A stretch of 64,000 nt of DNA from Haliclona indistincta (taxonomy: Eukaryota > Porifera > Demospongiae > Haplosclerida > Chalinidae). Position 1 is the first letter of the stretch; every line of letters starts with the position of its first letter. The translations under genes and the position numbers were made by a program. Shown here in pieces: positions 43,202 to 54,980 of this stretch. The notes under the pieces are model-generated. The model made no database searches and was not told where the DNA came from. It was given only the letters and a program-made list of their open reading frames with translations. The stretch covers positions 11,064,885 through 11,128,884 of the forward strand of contig OZ024783.1 in NCBI GenBank assembly GCA_964017065.1, written 5' to 3'.

Positions 43202-43600
43202 CTTCCTCGCACAGCAGAGGAACTCATTCATGACATATATAACTATTTTAGCCACAGTGCTAAGCGCCGGGCTGAATTCAAGAAATTTCAATGGTTTGCT
43301 GAGGTTGAACCACACAAGATTCTTAGGCCATGTCAAACCAGGTGGGTGTTGTTGCAATCATGTGTGCGCCGTCTCATTGAGCAGTGGGATGCTTTGAAGC
43401 AGCTGTAAGCACCGACAATATGTTGGCATCTCAGAGAATTGTAAGCCAAATGAAAATCCAATCTGGATATTCTCTACATGCACTACTTGATATTGTTTTG
43501 CCTAAGTTCACAAATTTGAACTTAATGTTTCAAAGCTCAAAGATGACACTTCACTGCTTATCTCGAGGACTGAGTACAGTATACAGATGTGTACTGTATT
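43202..43600 (+). pseudogene. hAT-like transposase C-terminal remnant
   Basis: A frame from about 43202 to TAA 43406-43408 reads ELIHDIYNYFSHSAKRRAEF, then ILRPCQTRWVLLQ and SCVRRLIEQWDALKQL. This is the pattern (TRWxxL, then RxLEQWxAL) that I associate with hAT-derived transposases. A following frame (STDNMLASQRIVSQM, ALLDIVLPKFTNLN) continues the likeness to about 43600. There is no start, no complete DDE core and a stop between the two parts, so it is a fragment. Confidence 0.55.
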
Positions 43601-46016
43601 ATCTAAGCTACACGAGTGCAAGTCGCTTTACAAGTAACAAGCTCCTGTTTGCTGCTGTACGTCACAAGGCCACAGCCTTCTTTGTATGCTGCTGGTAAAA
43701 ATCTATTCATGATATAAAAACTGCCCATTGGCTGGTGTGGTGCTAGACACTCCTATCTTGCTAAATCCGAGACAATACCTCAGTGATATTTTGCAGTCTC
43801 TGCCATCCTTTCCCGTATGCGCTCCTGCACGTACTAGGTAGCACAAATTGATGTTCAACTTCAAAATATTTGTTTTAGTAATCTGCTTCGACTGATTTGC
43901 AGTTTTGCTGAAACAGTAGAAGACCTTATGGGTCATACCGTAGCATAATTCATCTGTTATTGGTCAGTAACTAGGCGACAACATACCTTCACACCTCAGT
44001 GTGCAACCTGTGAATTTATATCTTGGGTATTTATTGCAATTTTAGTAGCTAGTACAATATCATTTCATTCATGAGATCACTTCTTGTATTATCCAATGTA
44101 GTAAAATGTGAATATGCACATAATCATAAATGTAGATATTAATCGTGAATTTTATACTTAAACTAAAAATTCTACCAATTCTACCAACATCTGTATTCCA
44201 CTACTACCTACTTGTTAGTGTATCAAATTTGGCACTTTTATCACAAAATGCACAATTGTTCTGCTATGTGGTCCAACTACTATAAGCATTGTTGTTATTC
44301 ACACCAAAATAGTTGTAAAGACACCTAGCCATACATCTATCATTGTCAGATAAAGTGAGAATGTGTTGGAACTGATTCACAAAAACTAAGGTTTTGACAA
44401 CAATGGACATCACAGGCTCACAACATTCCTTCAACTACAAAGAAGAACACGACACAACAAGTCAACAACACGAGTAAAGTGAAGGAACGAGGATACACGT
44501 GGAGCAAGCACACAACACTGATTGCTTCACTGTACTGTCAGCACTACGTACAATCATTTTCAAAGAATTCTCAACACAATCACACTACTGTAATCACACC
44601 AAGACAAGTTGTTAGCCTCTGCTGTGAACCAAATGTCAACACAAGTACATGCACGTACGCAGAAACATTTTCTATTTTATTCTACATATAAAAACTAGAG
44701 ATGATCGACTTGCAGTAGTAATGCAAGAAAATGATGTAAATCAGTCACCATAAGTGCCAGTTTCACACTACGTTTCATCGATGAAAAATGTGTACTATTT
44801 AAAGATGAACATGAGTCACACGAAGCGCTATCTTGCTGATAAATAGCTCACGTTAAATCGTTTATGCATTGCACAATACAAATAGTGCGTCTTACCGTAG
44901 CTTGGAGCAGACCTCATAACACACATAGAATAATTATTTACTTATGCACTTACATATAATATTATACCAAAGCTATTACGCATACATTAGTAACTTATTA
45001 TCAACAAAATTATAAGCATTTGTATTCCACATAGTCAGTACAGTAAGATTATACGAATACTAAGCATTCATACTTTAGTATTATTATTTTCTACTAAGCA
45101 ATACATTGTTTTAACTAAGTACCTTTTCGTCTCTATTTGAACTTTGTGAAGTTGAGAGAGAAGAGCAGGATATGATGAGAGAGACAGAGAGTTCGGCCAT
45201 TTCAGTAACAGATGACCAGCCAACTGCAGCCTATGATGAGGACAGAGAAATAAGTATTATTTGAACACTATTATTGTAGTACCATGTCATAATAGATGGA
45301 TTAGTTGTGTTGGTCGACAGTAGATCAACAAGTGAAGACCAGTTTGTGTCCAGTCTGCGTCTTTTAGCTGAGAAAAAGATAAAACAACAAAAAAATCAAA
45401 GATAAAAATAGCACAATATCAACAATATACATACAATAATATAAAAAATAGAAACTGGACAATTATTGTTGAAAGCTACTCTGAGCAAGAGCAGTATGAT
45501 CATTGTAGCGGAGTGATAGCTAACCAAAGCCTATAACAGTATTCACGCATCTCATACTTGTACTCGCATGGCTCCGGTTGATGTAGCTCCAATGTAAACA
45601 CAAGCTGCAAGACCATGTAGTGGTGGTCTCTACGATGCGGCCTTCTTGTAGCTGGAATTGCTAGGGGACGTCCACAGCTAGTTTTGGGGGCTTTTAGCAC
45701 TTGCATTGCGCATTCAAAGTGCAAACAACGTCATTGGCATAACTATGACATCATTGCAGGGGCGGTGGTGGAATTAAGATGGCGACATAGCCAGTAATCA
45801 CTTGAATAAGTGTGTACTATATTCATTATGGTTTCTGTCATCGTTAGTAAAAATAATGAAAAGGTCAGAGTTAGTACAACTGCAACAATCGGGTCATCAT
45901 ACAAGGAGCAGTTCTTAGTTTGCTGCTCTGCTGACGTAACATTGTGAGGGGCGAGCCTGAGCGAGAAATGCTATAAATGTACGTCTGAAATAGATCACCT
46001 CAAAATTTGGCGACTG

Positions 46017-46310
46017 GTGAAGGGTATATGTGTACATGGTATCCCTCAGCTTGTCTCACCAATAAAAGGAAAGCAAGTGCGTTATTTTGATGCAAGGCTG
46101 AATGATGGCAAGAAAGTGAGACGTGTCGTGTCGTTTGATGGTGAGCTACAACCATTAATGAAAAAGGCAGAAGAGAAGTCCGTTGTAGCCCTTGAGAACA
46201 GTAACGTTAAAAACAACACCTTGACATGTCAACTGGAGGTCCATTTGAACAAGTATTCGATAGTGAGTTGTTCACCACGTAAGTTTGAGGTGGGAGAGTG
46301 TGCTTTCTGA
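46017..46310 (+). pseudogene. Second copy of OB-like small ORF
   Basis: Nearly the same protein as at 37451-37786 (VHGIPQLVSPIKGKQVRYFD, RRVVSFDGELQPL), but a TGA replaces the continuation after VGECAF. It belongs to copy 2 of the segmental duplication. Confidence 0.45.
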
Positions 46311-46457
46311 CATGGGCGGAACTACAGTGCAAATCTATGAATACAGAAGTGATGTATTTTTCTGTCGGTTGACTTAGGAATTAGAAGGGAAATATGCTCC
46401 TGAAATTTGTAAGTAAATTACATGGTGTAGTAGGTGACACGTGTCTGTTGTAGTATT

Positions 46458-46940
46458 TTAACTAGACACGTGAAGTAGTTGAGCATTCTTAGGTTTTGAG
46501 CACTCCACAGTCTAGTTGTCTTTTCAATGAAATCACCAAATCTTCGCATATACTTCGGTAACTTATGATGGATCCTACTCTCGACGCCCCTGACCCTGCG
46601 GCAGAGATGGCTACGATGCTCAGTGAGATTCGGGAGTCTCAGAGAATCTGTAATGTAGTAATCTTTTGTTATGTAATCTGTCCCTCTTGTCGCCAGTCAG
46701 TCTGTCACCTTTTGCACTTGTGTCATTGAGTGCTGTAAGTCATCATTTCTCTCTCTATTGAATCATACTATGATGTTGGGAAGAGATTGGCTAAAATGTC
46801 TGAAACTAGACTGGAAGACGATCGGTGACATTCATCTTGTCAGGAAAAAGCTGGATTCTGGATTTTCCAGACCGTTAGTTGCCATTGACTCGTTTGAGGT
46901 AAATCATGTTTTATAATGTTCATAACATTAGATCTTGGAC
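46458..46940. other. Spacer left of the RecQ transposon
   Basis: Contains a short reading frame near 46566-46650 (DAPDPAAEMATMLSEIRESQ) that may be a TE exon start, and otherwise nothing. Confidence 0.35.
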
Positions 46941-46949
46941 TAACAAAAG

Positions 46950-47013
46950 TAGTTGGGCGTGGCCCGACCTCAGCCTTAAGGCCTTAACGGGAGGTCGGGT
47001 GTCACGCGTTCAC
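46950..47013 (+). repeat. Left TIR with internal hairpin
   Basis: Begins TAGTTGGGCGTGG, then a hairpin: CCCGACCTC (46963-46971), a 19-nt loop, and GAGGTCGGG (46991-46999), followed by TGTCACGCGTTCAC. It carries 8 extra loop bases relative to the right TIR. Confidence 0.9.
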
Positions 47014-47129
47014 AAAAGTTGTCCTGAGGGCTTGTATGTTACTTGTACCATTATTGTCATGATTATTATTAAAACAACAATGATTATCATTAAGCTAAGT
47101 GCAGCTGAAGTAGAGTTAAGGCGGTCGAT

Positions 47130-50100
47130 ATGGCTAGTAATTCAAGTGCTTTGCGTTGCCTTGGTTGTGGACAGGTCACAAAAGCTACAGACAGAAGGTC
47201 TCTCACTAGTTCTGAAGGAAGGGTTGTTGCTGAAGTATGGAGAGAGTTAGTGAACTTGGAAGGACTACAGCTTGATGTGCAGTTGCTTGATTCGCGGCAC
47301 CCTATGTGCAGAAAGTGCTTTAACTCATACAAAACAGTACACAAGTATCAGCAAGCCATCAGATGTAATCTCAGGAATGCAGCAGTAGTGCTAGAGTCAT
47401 CTCAGCGGATTGTGTCAGCTCCCTCTCCAAAGAGGCCTAGACTCTCTCAGTTCAGATCCAGACCTAGCTCTCCAGATGTTGCGGTAGGTATAGTACAATT
47501 TGAAATGATCTATAGTAAAGTACGTACTACGTGTTATTAGGTTGAACTAGGGTACAATGAGACCAAGGTTATACACATCACTCCAACGAGGAAGAGAATT
47601 TGCAAAGCCATCGCTCGAAAGCAGCACAAAACTGTTGCGAGAGAGGCCTTGTCAAACCCTCTTACGAAGTCTGTGATCGTCAACAGTCTGGGGAAAGAGA
47701 TTGCGTCAGAGGTCAAGATGTTGTCATCGGCAACTGTAGATTCCATCCTACAAAGCCGTGACCTCTACCACCTCAAGCATTTCAAGTGGAGCATGCTCCT
47801 TGAAGAGTTGTCGACGCATTGTCCAGTTCTAGCTACCATCCTAGAATTGACAACAAAGACCAAAACTGCCAGATCCAACACGAATGCAGTTGTTGGTATG
47901 TGTCGCACTGCTCACTAGCCACCGCAATTCTAGAATGAATCTTATTCAAAAGATTACCTCTCTCATCTTGTATGCCGGTGGCACATCCAAGCAGGTACAT
48001 AACAGTTTTACCGTTTCGATTAACGCAATAAACTCATGTTTATGTTAGGTTTACCAGAGGCTAGTCAAATTGAATGTGACAGTTTCACATTCATCTCTAA
48101 TCCGACTGCTAGATCTCACAGGCAAGGGCTTTGATGTTGAAGTGAAGCAGTGGAGAGATAGCATAGTGCCCTTGCTAAACAGCTCACACGTGTAAGTATT
48201 AATAACTCATCATTTGCTGAAACCATACCTTATAATGCAGCGAACCCAAAATCCACCATGGGTTAAAACAGGCAACCAGTTAGCTCCCGTTCGTGATGCA
48301 ACAGCACAAGATGACTCCGACTCTGATATGTCATGGATGAGTTACTCTCCAGTTAGTTCAGATGATGAGTGTGACACATTTTCTGAGGGAGATGAGTCCG
48401 AGTGCTTTGAGCCTACAGAGCTAGACCTCGAACCAGATGCTGAGCTAGACCTCCAACCAGATGCTGAGCTAGACCTTGAACCAGATGCTGAGCTAGACCT
48501 CCAACCAGATGATGAGCTAGACCTGGAACCAGATGCTGAGCTGGACCTCGAAGCAGATGCGGAGCTAGACCTCGAATCTAATAGTCATGAGAGTAACCCA
48601 GGTGCATATCCATAATTCCACTTTACAATAATCATGCATTGTTTATATAGAGTGTAGTCCCACACTTTATCAGATCTGTGGTGATAACATTGACAAGGGG
48701 ATCAAACAGCGTTACATGAGAGTTGGTCAAGACAAGCCTGATTCTATTCACTACTTTCACTCGTATGCTGTTGCTGACAGGGTCAACTTCTGGTGTCTAA
48801 GTGATAAGGTCCATCCAACTCAGCAACAGGACAAGAGTCAAATTGCCTTGTCGTTGCTACCAACACCTGAGGACGATGAAGCGCTCCGTAGGAACGTGCT
48901 TGTCATCATTTCCCGAATTCTATTCGAGAACATGAAGTTTTTTGAGATTTCGTTTGAGGGAGTTGTTGACTGGCACATCTCTCATGAGTACGAGAAGGAA
49001 ATGGCTCAAAAATCAGTTGTGGTATGTTATGATTACAACACGTCATCAAGCCCATCTCCATACACATTCACGCAGTATAATGATAAACCACACTATCACA
49101 ACCTAACATAAATCAATTTTTCTCACTACTAGCACCCACTAGGGATTCAGGCGAGAGATGAGAATAAGAATGAGCACATGGTTGATATCATGAAAGAGTC
49201 ACAGCAGTATGTTCCAATGGTCAGTACAACTGAGGATCTCTACATTGCTAGTGTTGACAGAACAGTCAAAGTAGCATGTGCCCTTGCTTATCCTATTCCC
49301 TTTTCTGGAGACCAGAAGACGGCAGCTAGGGCAAGAGGTGCACAAAAATCATTGATGAGTGAGGTACCACCAGCAGACAGGCTAGCTGGTTTGGTACCTG
49401 TTGTTGCAGACTGGCACACAAAGGTCAAATTGCTTGACGTAAGTTGATCAAAGACTATGCACATAGCATTATGTTATTATGATTATTAAATTTTTATAGA
49501 TCATCTGGAAGTATTTCTATTCAGTTCGGTCTGCTAAAGACCATGGAACCCTGTACCAGCTGCGAAACAAGCTGAATCGCACAAATGTAGTTTGTGTACC
49601 TAAGAGAGACGTGAATGCTTGTGAAGACTTCATTTCAACAGTTACAGCTGGTCTTGTTGTTGCTGCTGCGCTTGCCACTTTTGAGCTCAAATCAGTTGAT
49701 GACCTACCTGCAGAGGACATAGTTCCCGGAGGTGACATCATCTTTACACTACCTAAGGATGAGAGACGCAAGAAACTAGCTAGCCTCTGTGGCCAGGTGT
49801 ATGATAGATATGTGCATTTTGCATTTAACACCACGACTGCAGCCAGTTCAGACTGCGTGTATGAGTACTCCGTGCAGTTACTACGGATGTGCTTGTTCTA
49901 CACCGAGTTTGCAGATGGTATCCGTGAAGGATATGGTAATCGAGTCTTGCGTTGCTGGAAATACATGATGCCTATTTTTAACTCATCAGGCAATACCAAC
50001 TATGCCTGTGAAGCAGCAAATCTTGTAGTGCAGCAGATGTACACATTGCCTCCTAGACTGGCTTCTCAACTTCTTTGGGGACGTTTTGTGAACGTGCATG

Positions 50101-50486
50101 GCAAACCAGGCAAGAATATACCAGTTGACCTACATATGGAGCACCTGAACAAAATTGCCAAAGGAGCTATTCGATTTCTTGGTCCAAACAAATCTGAAAA
50201 GTCAATTACACGAATTGGTCAAGCAATTGGTACACTCTCACCTGTGTTAGACAACTTCGATGATGACAATGATGTAGCTAGCCAATCTGGTAATCAAAAG
50301 AGACCAAGTGCAAAGAAGGACATCTCCGTAGTTGTTGGCGAACTGGTCAAGGCAGAGTGCTTGAAAGAGCGAGTGTCCAAAAAGAGGAAGAACAAGAAAT
50401 TTCCGAAACCTCGGAACGTTCTTCATGCAAAAGAGAAAGAGGAAGTTTTACTTTGGCTAACTGGCAAATTGCCAAGCTCAATTTGA
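47130..50486 (+). CDS. DUF6589-like zinc-finger protein, 7 exons
   Basis: Exons: 47130-47483, 47541-47994, 48049-48189, 48241-48601, 48651-49021, 49133-49438 and 49500-50486, about 990 residues, all introns GT-AG and 48-111 nt. Residues about 9-75 contain CLGC and CRKC pairs (zinc-binding). About 376-430 are 8-residue acidic repeats (ELDLEPDA). The C-terminal part has LYQICGDNIDK, IHYFHSYAVADRVNF, RGAQ, GLVPVVADWHTK, CEAANLV and PVDLHMEHLNKIAKGAIRF, which I match from memory to DUF6589 proteins of fungi and animals. A single extra base near 47904 (between VGMC and LLTSHRN) breaks the frame in exon 2. It is probably the transposase or a replication partner of RecQ; inference. Confidence 0.7.
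48419..48585 (+). repeat. 24-bp acidic coding repeats
   Basis: About seven tandem units of 24 bp encode ELDLEPDA, ELDLQPDA and close variants inside exon 4 of the DUF6589-like gene. The frame is kept throughout, as a 24-bp unit allows. Confidence 0.95.
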
Positions 50487-50495
50487 CAGGTGTCA

Positions 50496-51940
50496 TTAGG
50501 AAAACATCACAAAGTCATTTAATCGAAGTGCACATTCACCACAATCACACAATCTTGCACAAACATCACAACACAAACACTTAATCATTTCTACTTGTTC
50601 ATAGTTGTCAATGTCACTGAAAAGAAGTTGTCTTCTGCACGTGCACGAATTAGATACGTACGATGACATATCATCCTCTACTCTGTGGTAGACCCTCGCT
50701 TTTAGCACAGTTGCAATTGACAATTGTCCATCCCGACCCGCCCTACCAGTTTCTTGAATGTAGCTACTAACATCGTCGGGTGGGCCAATGTGTACAACTT
50801 GCCTGACGTCTGGACAATCTACACCCATACCAAAAGCTACAGTAGCAACAACAACACGTAGATTAGTGTTTTCCTTGAACAACTTCAAAATCTGTGTCTT
50901 GTGCTCACATCCTGTTACACTAGTGAACATGTCAACCAGTCTGAACTCTGGTATATCTGGAGCGTCACTTGGAACCGTGAACTCATATCCAAGCTTATCA
51001 TGCAGGAAACTATACACGTCTCCGCACATTGAGAATGTCTGACCATAGATAATTGTTTTGGGGAAGGAGCACTTTTCGATGGCTAGTTTTTCTGCAAACT
51101 GTTCAAAAGTGGTAGGTACATTGACAAACTCTCCAACGGAATAAGAGATGTTTGCCTTAGCCGGTGACCTAGCTAGGACAAATGGGCATCTCAAACCTAA
51201 AGTACGACTAATAGCCACTCGGTCACTGTTAGTAGCTGTTGCTGTTAGTGCCATCATTTGAACTGAGCTTGGTACCAAGCTCCGCAGATCACCCAGCTTT
51301 GCCATGACAATTCGGAAAGTATCACCCCTGTGCATGAAAAATTGTGTATGATTATAATAATTAAGTTTTGTTGTTTGTGCCTATACCATTTTTTAACGCA
51401 ATGGGCTTCATCGATCACTACTGCTCTTAACCGCTCACACCACACGTCACTTCCTATCACTTTCCTCCACCTCCTTGTACCGATTATCATTTCTGGGGAA
51501 AAGAACACCAATCTATAGCAGCCTTTGACTACATCATCCAGCATCTTCTTGTCAGTCACTTCCCCGGACACATAGGTGCACAACAGTCCTTTACTTGTCA
51601 GCGTAGTTACCTAAATTTTATACATTAAAATTAACGTACTATTGACTCTACTTATAGAACAATGGTAAACCTGATCTTTCATGATGGCTAGGAGTGGAGT
51701 GATCACTAAGACTATAGAGTCCTGGGCCTGACTGCAGTTTCCAAGAAAATAGTCAAAGGCTCCTGGCAAGCAGGAGTAACAAAGACTTTTTCCGAAGCCA
51801 GTCGGCAACACTCCAAATGCATCTCTTCCCTTCATGATAGCAACAGCCAAATCCACCTGTTCATCCTTCATAGAAGCATAGCCTAGGTCTCTACCAGCAC
51901 GAATCACACACTCTCTCTCATCACCAGTACTAGTAGCCAT
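50496..51940 (-). CDS. RecQ-type DNA helicase, 3 exons, transposon-borne
   Basis: Exons on the minus strand: 51940-51671, 51610-51387 and 51327-50496, with introns of 60 and 59 nt; 441 residues from the chosen Met (good context GTAATGG; a Met 7 codons upstream at 51961 is possible). Motifs: Q-like region, Walker A LPTGFGKS (Lys about 51), [18 protein letters not shown] (DEAH box), [24 protein letters not shown] and [13 protein letters not shown] RecQ zinc-binding Cys set ([13 protein letters not shown]) follows. It unwinds DNA 3' to 5' with ATP. It lacks HRDC. The gene is intact and lies inside the TIR element, tail to tail with the DUF6589-like gene. Confidence 0.9.
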
Positions 51941-52095
51941 TACGATTGTTAGTGTTGTCATGGATATGATGTAGTAGGCAGGTACTCTTGTTAAAGTGCA
52001 TGTATAATGTAGTGCGGTGAACATGTCTTGTAGAAACTATTGAAATACTGCAATCTGATTGGTGCTGCACCAAATCGTGCAGTAGAACGAATAAG

Positions 52096-52151
52096 GTGAA
52101 CGCGTGACACCTGACCTCCCGTTAAGGCTGAGGTCAGGCCACGCCCAACTA
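52096..52151 (-). repeat. Right TIR with internal hairpin
   Basis: Reverse complement of the left end. Hairpin arms CCTGACCTC (52110-52118) and GAGGTCAGG (52130-52138). Compared with the left TIR, one stem pair is T-A instead of C-G, so pairing is kept by a double change. Confidence 0.9.
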
Positions 52152-52299
52152 TAACAAAAGATGGAGGAGCAAGTCCTGGCTAAGTGTTGCAAGAACACTT
52201 GAGTATAGCCATTACTTGGATTTTCCTACAGGCCAGCAGTTATCTTAGAAGATTTATCATCTAGCTATCTCGATACACTTAAGTACATTCTGAAAAGGT

Positions 52300-52739
52300 A
52301 TACAACCAATAATAGAAGCAGGTGGTAAAACACAAGTCAACAATCCTTAAAAAAAAACCAGCTTATTGCACTTTTCGCGATATTTATTGTTTATTCTATT
52401 TGGAAACAATAATATTTATTGTTATAATTATTATCAAGAATATAGTCACAAAGAAAATGAGTAAGAAGAGGAGCCTGAGAAAGACGAAAAGACAAGACAA
52501 CAAAACTAAAGCCGAGAAGCTGGAGATAGTACCTGAAGGGTATGAAACATAAAAGAAACAAATAAGAAAGAAAAAAAGGAAGACAAAGAAGAAGGAAGAG
52601 AAAGAGCTTCAGCTAATAGCAGATGCTGTAGAGAAGATAGTAGAAAAGAGAAGAAGAAAGAAGACAAGAAAGGCAGAGCTTCAGTTAGGGAAAGATATTG
52701 GTGCAGAGGAAAATAATTATTTATAAAAGGGAATAGAAC
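52300..52739. other. A-rich spacer with Lys/Glu frame
   Basis: 52450-52720 encodes a Lys/Arg/Glu-rich low-complexity frame with stops. There is no recognisable domain. Confidence 0.4.
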
Positions 52740-54980
52740 CAGAAGAAATTGGTGGGTGTTTAACATTAAAATCAATGATTTACATCTTCTACAATTTCAG
52801 TATTGAACTGACAATAGCTTGCGCTGCAGAACCAGAGGCTCTGAAATGTTTGTTTAGTTATTTAGTGAACTGCAAAGAGGATGACAAGGAAAATAATTTT
52901 TATCTGGCACCCTAATTAGGACTGCATTGTATTGAGCTAAAAGTAGCTACGCTTTGAAGCAGGGTCTTAGTCCTGGTAGAGTGCAATTAGACACTGCTTG
53001 TATACCTACCCTAACTTCAAACAAAATTCTGAGTTAAAGAACAGTGGTGTTGACAAAAATATTGCCTGGTTTAACTTAAAAATCAAGAATGTAGCTATTG
53101 CTAAACCTGATAGACCCATGCTGGGTGGGCAAGCAAAGACTCTAATAATGGAGAATCAAAAGGCAAAACTCCTAGTAGACTATGTGACACCCACAGATGG
53201 GAAGATAGACAATCGCAGACCTGATGTAACAGTCTACATCAAAAGCCAGAGAAGGGTGGAGGTGTTTCAAGTCGCAGTTGCATGAGATGAAGGATCATGT
53301 GAGAGGGAAAAACAGAAGAAACAGAAGTATTTCCCGTTGTGTGCTGACCTAAGCCGTCAGAATAGGGACCTAAGCCGTCAGAATAGGGGGTGGAAAGTCA
53401 GCACGAGCCCAATTGGGTCATTATGTTCAATAGTGAACAAAATATTCCAGAATATTCTTGAACCCTCTAGCATCGAGATAGATTAGGCAACTGAGGCTGG
53501 CGAGAATCAGCCTCAAATTATTTCACAAGAGCCAAAGGGAATAGAACCAGAAGAATTGGTGGGTGTTTAACATTAAAATCAATGATTTTTACATCTTTTA
53601 CGATTTCAGTATTATAATGACGATGGCAGTGCTTGTGCTGCTGAACCAGAGGCTCTGAAATGTTTGTTTAGTTACTTAGTGAAATGCAAAGAGGATGACA
53701 AGGAAATGTAGACTGTGACACCCACAGATGGGAAGATAGACAATCACAGACCTGATGTAACAGTCTACATCAAAAGCCAGAGAAGAGTGGAGGTGTTTCA
53801 AGTCGCAGTTGCATGGGAGGGAAAAACAGAAGAAACAGAAGTACCTCCCCTTTTGTGCTGACCTAAGCCGTCAGAATAGGGGGTGGAAAGTCAGCACGAG
53901 ACCAATTGTCATAGGGTCATATGTTCAATAGTGAACAAAGTATTCCAGGACAAGAGACATGTGTTGACCAATTCAACCCAAGAGCTTGTACTTTTAATAA
54001 CTGCAACATGGTATGCCGAATATCTATTCAGTCGTACAAACTGACAATAGCTTGTGCTGCTGAACCAGAGGCTTTGAAATCTTTGTTTAGTTACTAGTGA
54101 ACTGCAAAGAAGATGACAAGGGAAAGAAATTGTTACTCGGCACCCTAACTAGAACTGCATTGTATTGAGCTAAAGTAGGTAGCTTTGAAGCATGGCTGCC
54201 CAATGAACATGAGGCTACAACAATTCTAAGCTTAGAGGGTAATTATTTATATATTATTATTGAAAATAGTTCCAGTAAGCGGAGATGGCAACTGCCTATT
54301 TAGAGCTGTCAGCTGTCTCTTATTTCAAAATGAAAATCAACACGACAGTGTTCGAGAGATTAAATAAAAAAACTGATAAAAAAACGATGAGAAAGCATTT
54401 CGTTTGAGCCATAACATACTCTTTATAGAGGTAAAATTGTATTTTGCGTTAAATGTTTTCACACGGGTGATGTGATGTGATGTGATGGGTGCTATGAGGA
54501 AGATTAACCCTGGAAGAAGCAGTGAAGAAATTGAACTAGCTTTTGACCACATGGCCTAGTCTATTATTATACTTATTTATAAATAATTAACATAAAAATG
54601 AAATCGATCAGCAATGTTGAATCGTACAATAGTAGTAACAATAGAATGATTTCATGATGACTTTGACCTTTTATTAAAGGTCAATGACTGTAAAAATAAC
54701 ATATACAGGTGTAGGCAGAAGCAAGAACTCTGTCTGAAAGAGATGTATGGAAAGAAAAGTCGAAGCGTAAATCACAAACTACACAATGTGCGGCGAAGAG
54801 ATAAAAGAAAATGTGCACAGCTTGCAAAGAAGAAAACAGATTCTTGTCTTGAAAGCAAAGCAGAAGAATATCAGGCAGCACAGAGTTCGGAGACTGAATG
54901 ACAAAGTTGCGTACTACAGGAAACTTTACAAACGAGCAGTGAGTCAAGACAGATCCAGTGCTTGTCATGGGACCTGATTA
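52740..54980 (+). mobile_element. Cluster of retroelement 3' fragments
   Basis: Pieces of one element are repeated: attggtgggtgtttaacatt at 52749, 53553 and (39598); gaaccagaggctctgaaatg at 52828, 53644 and 54063; tgacctaagccgtcagaata at 53345 and 53859. A frame at 53050-53285 (DKNIAWFNLKIKNVAI, TPTDGKIDN, RPDVTVYIKSQRRVEVFQVA) resembles the C-terminal nuclease-like tail of reverse transcriptases, and part of it is repeated at 53700-53830. 54271-54360 encodes an OTU start with intact Cys. All are fragments. Confidence 0.6.
54271..54360 (+). pseudogene. OTU cysteine-protease fragment, Cys intact
   Basis: The frame reads VPVSGDGNCLFRAVS, then QNENQHDSVREIK and a stop. This is the classic OTU nucleophile motif (Cys at codon 54293-54295). 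The copy at 39887 has Tyr there. The catalytic His region is not present. Confidence 0.65.

Larger units (their letters stand above)
42348..46457. repeat. Segmental duplication, copy 2
   Basis: Collinear with copy 1 (31701-37893) but shorter because it lacks the inserts at 34853-35150 and 36647-37091 and has 43137-43880 in place of 32790-34590. It preserves the empty target site ttgctaggg at 45658-45666, one base different from the duplicated ttgctcggg of copy 1. Confidence 0.85.
46950..52151. mobile_element. 5.2-kb TIR transposon with DUF6589-like and RecQ genes
   Basis: Boundaries are exact. A 9-bp duplication taacaaaag lies at 46941-46949 and 52152-52160. Inverted repeats of 64 bp (46950-47013) and 56 bp (52096-52151) start TAGTTGGGCGTGGCC. 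Inside, a plus-strand seven-exon gene (47130-50486) and a minus-strand three-exon RecQ helicase gene (50496-51940) converge with 9 bp between their stops. A 445-bp derivative is at 36647-37091. The 9-bp duplication would fit Mutator-like elements, and the DUF6589-like protein may be the transposase, but I see no assignable DDE triad. I cannot place the element in a named superfamily. Confidence 0.9.
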
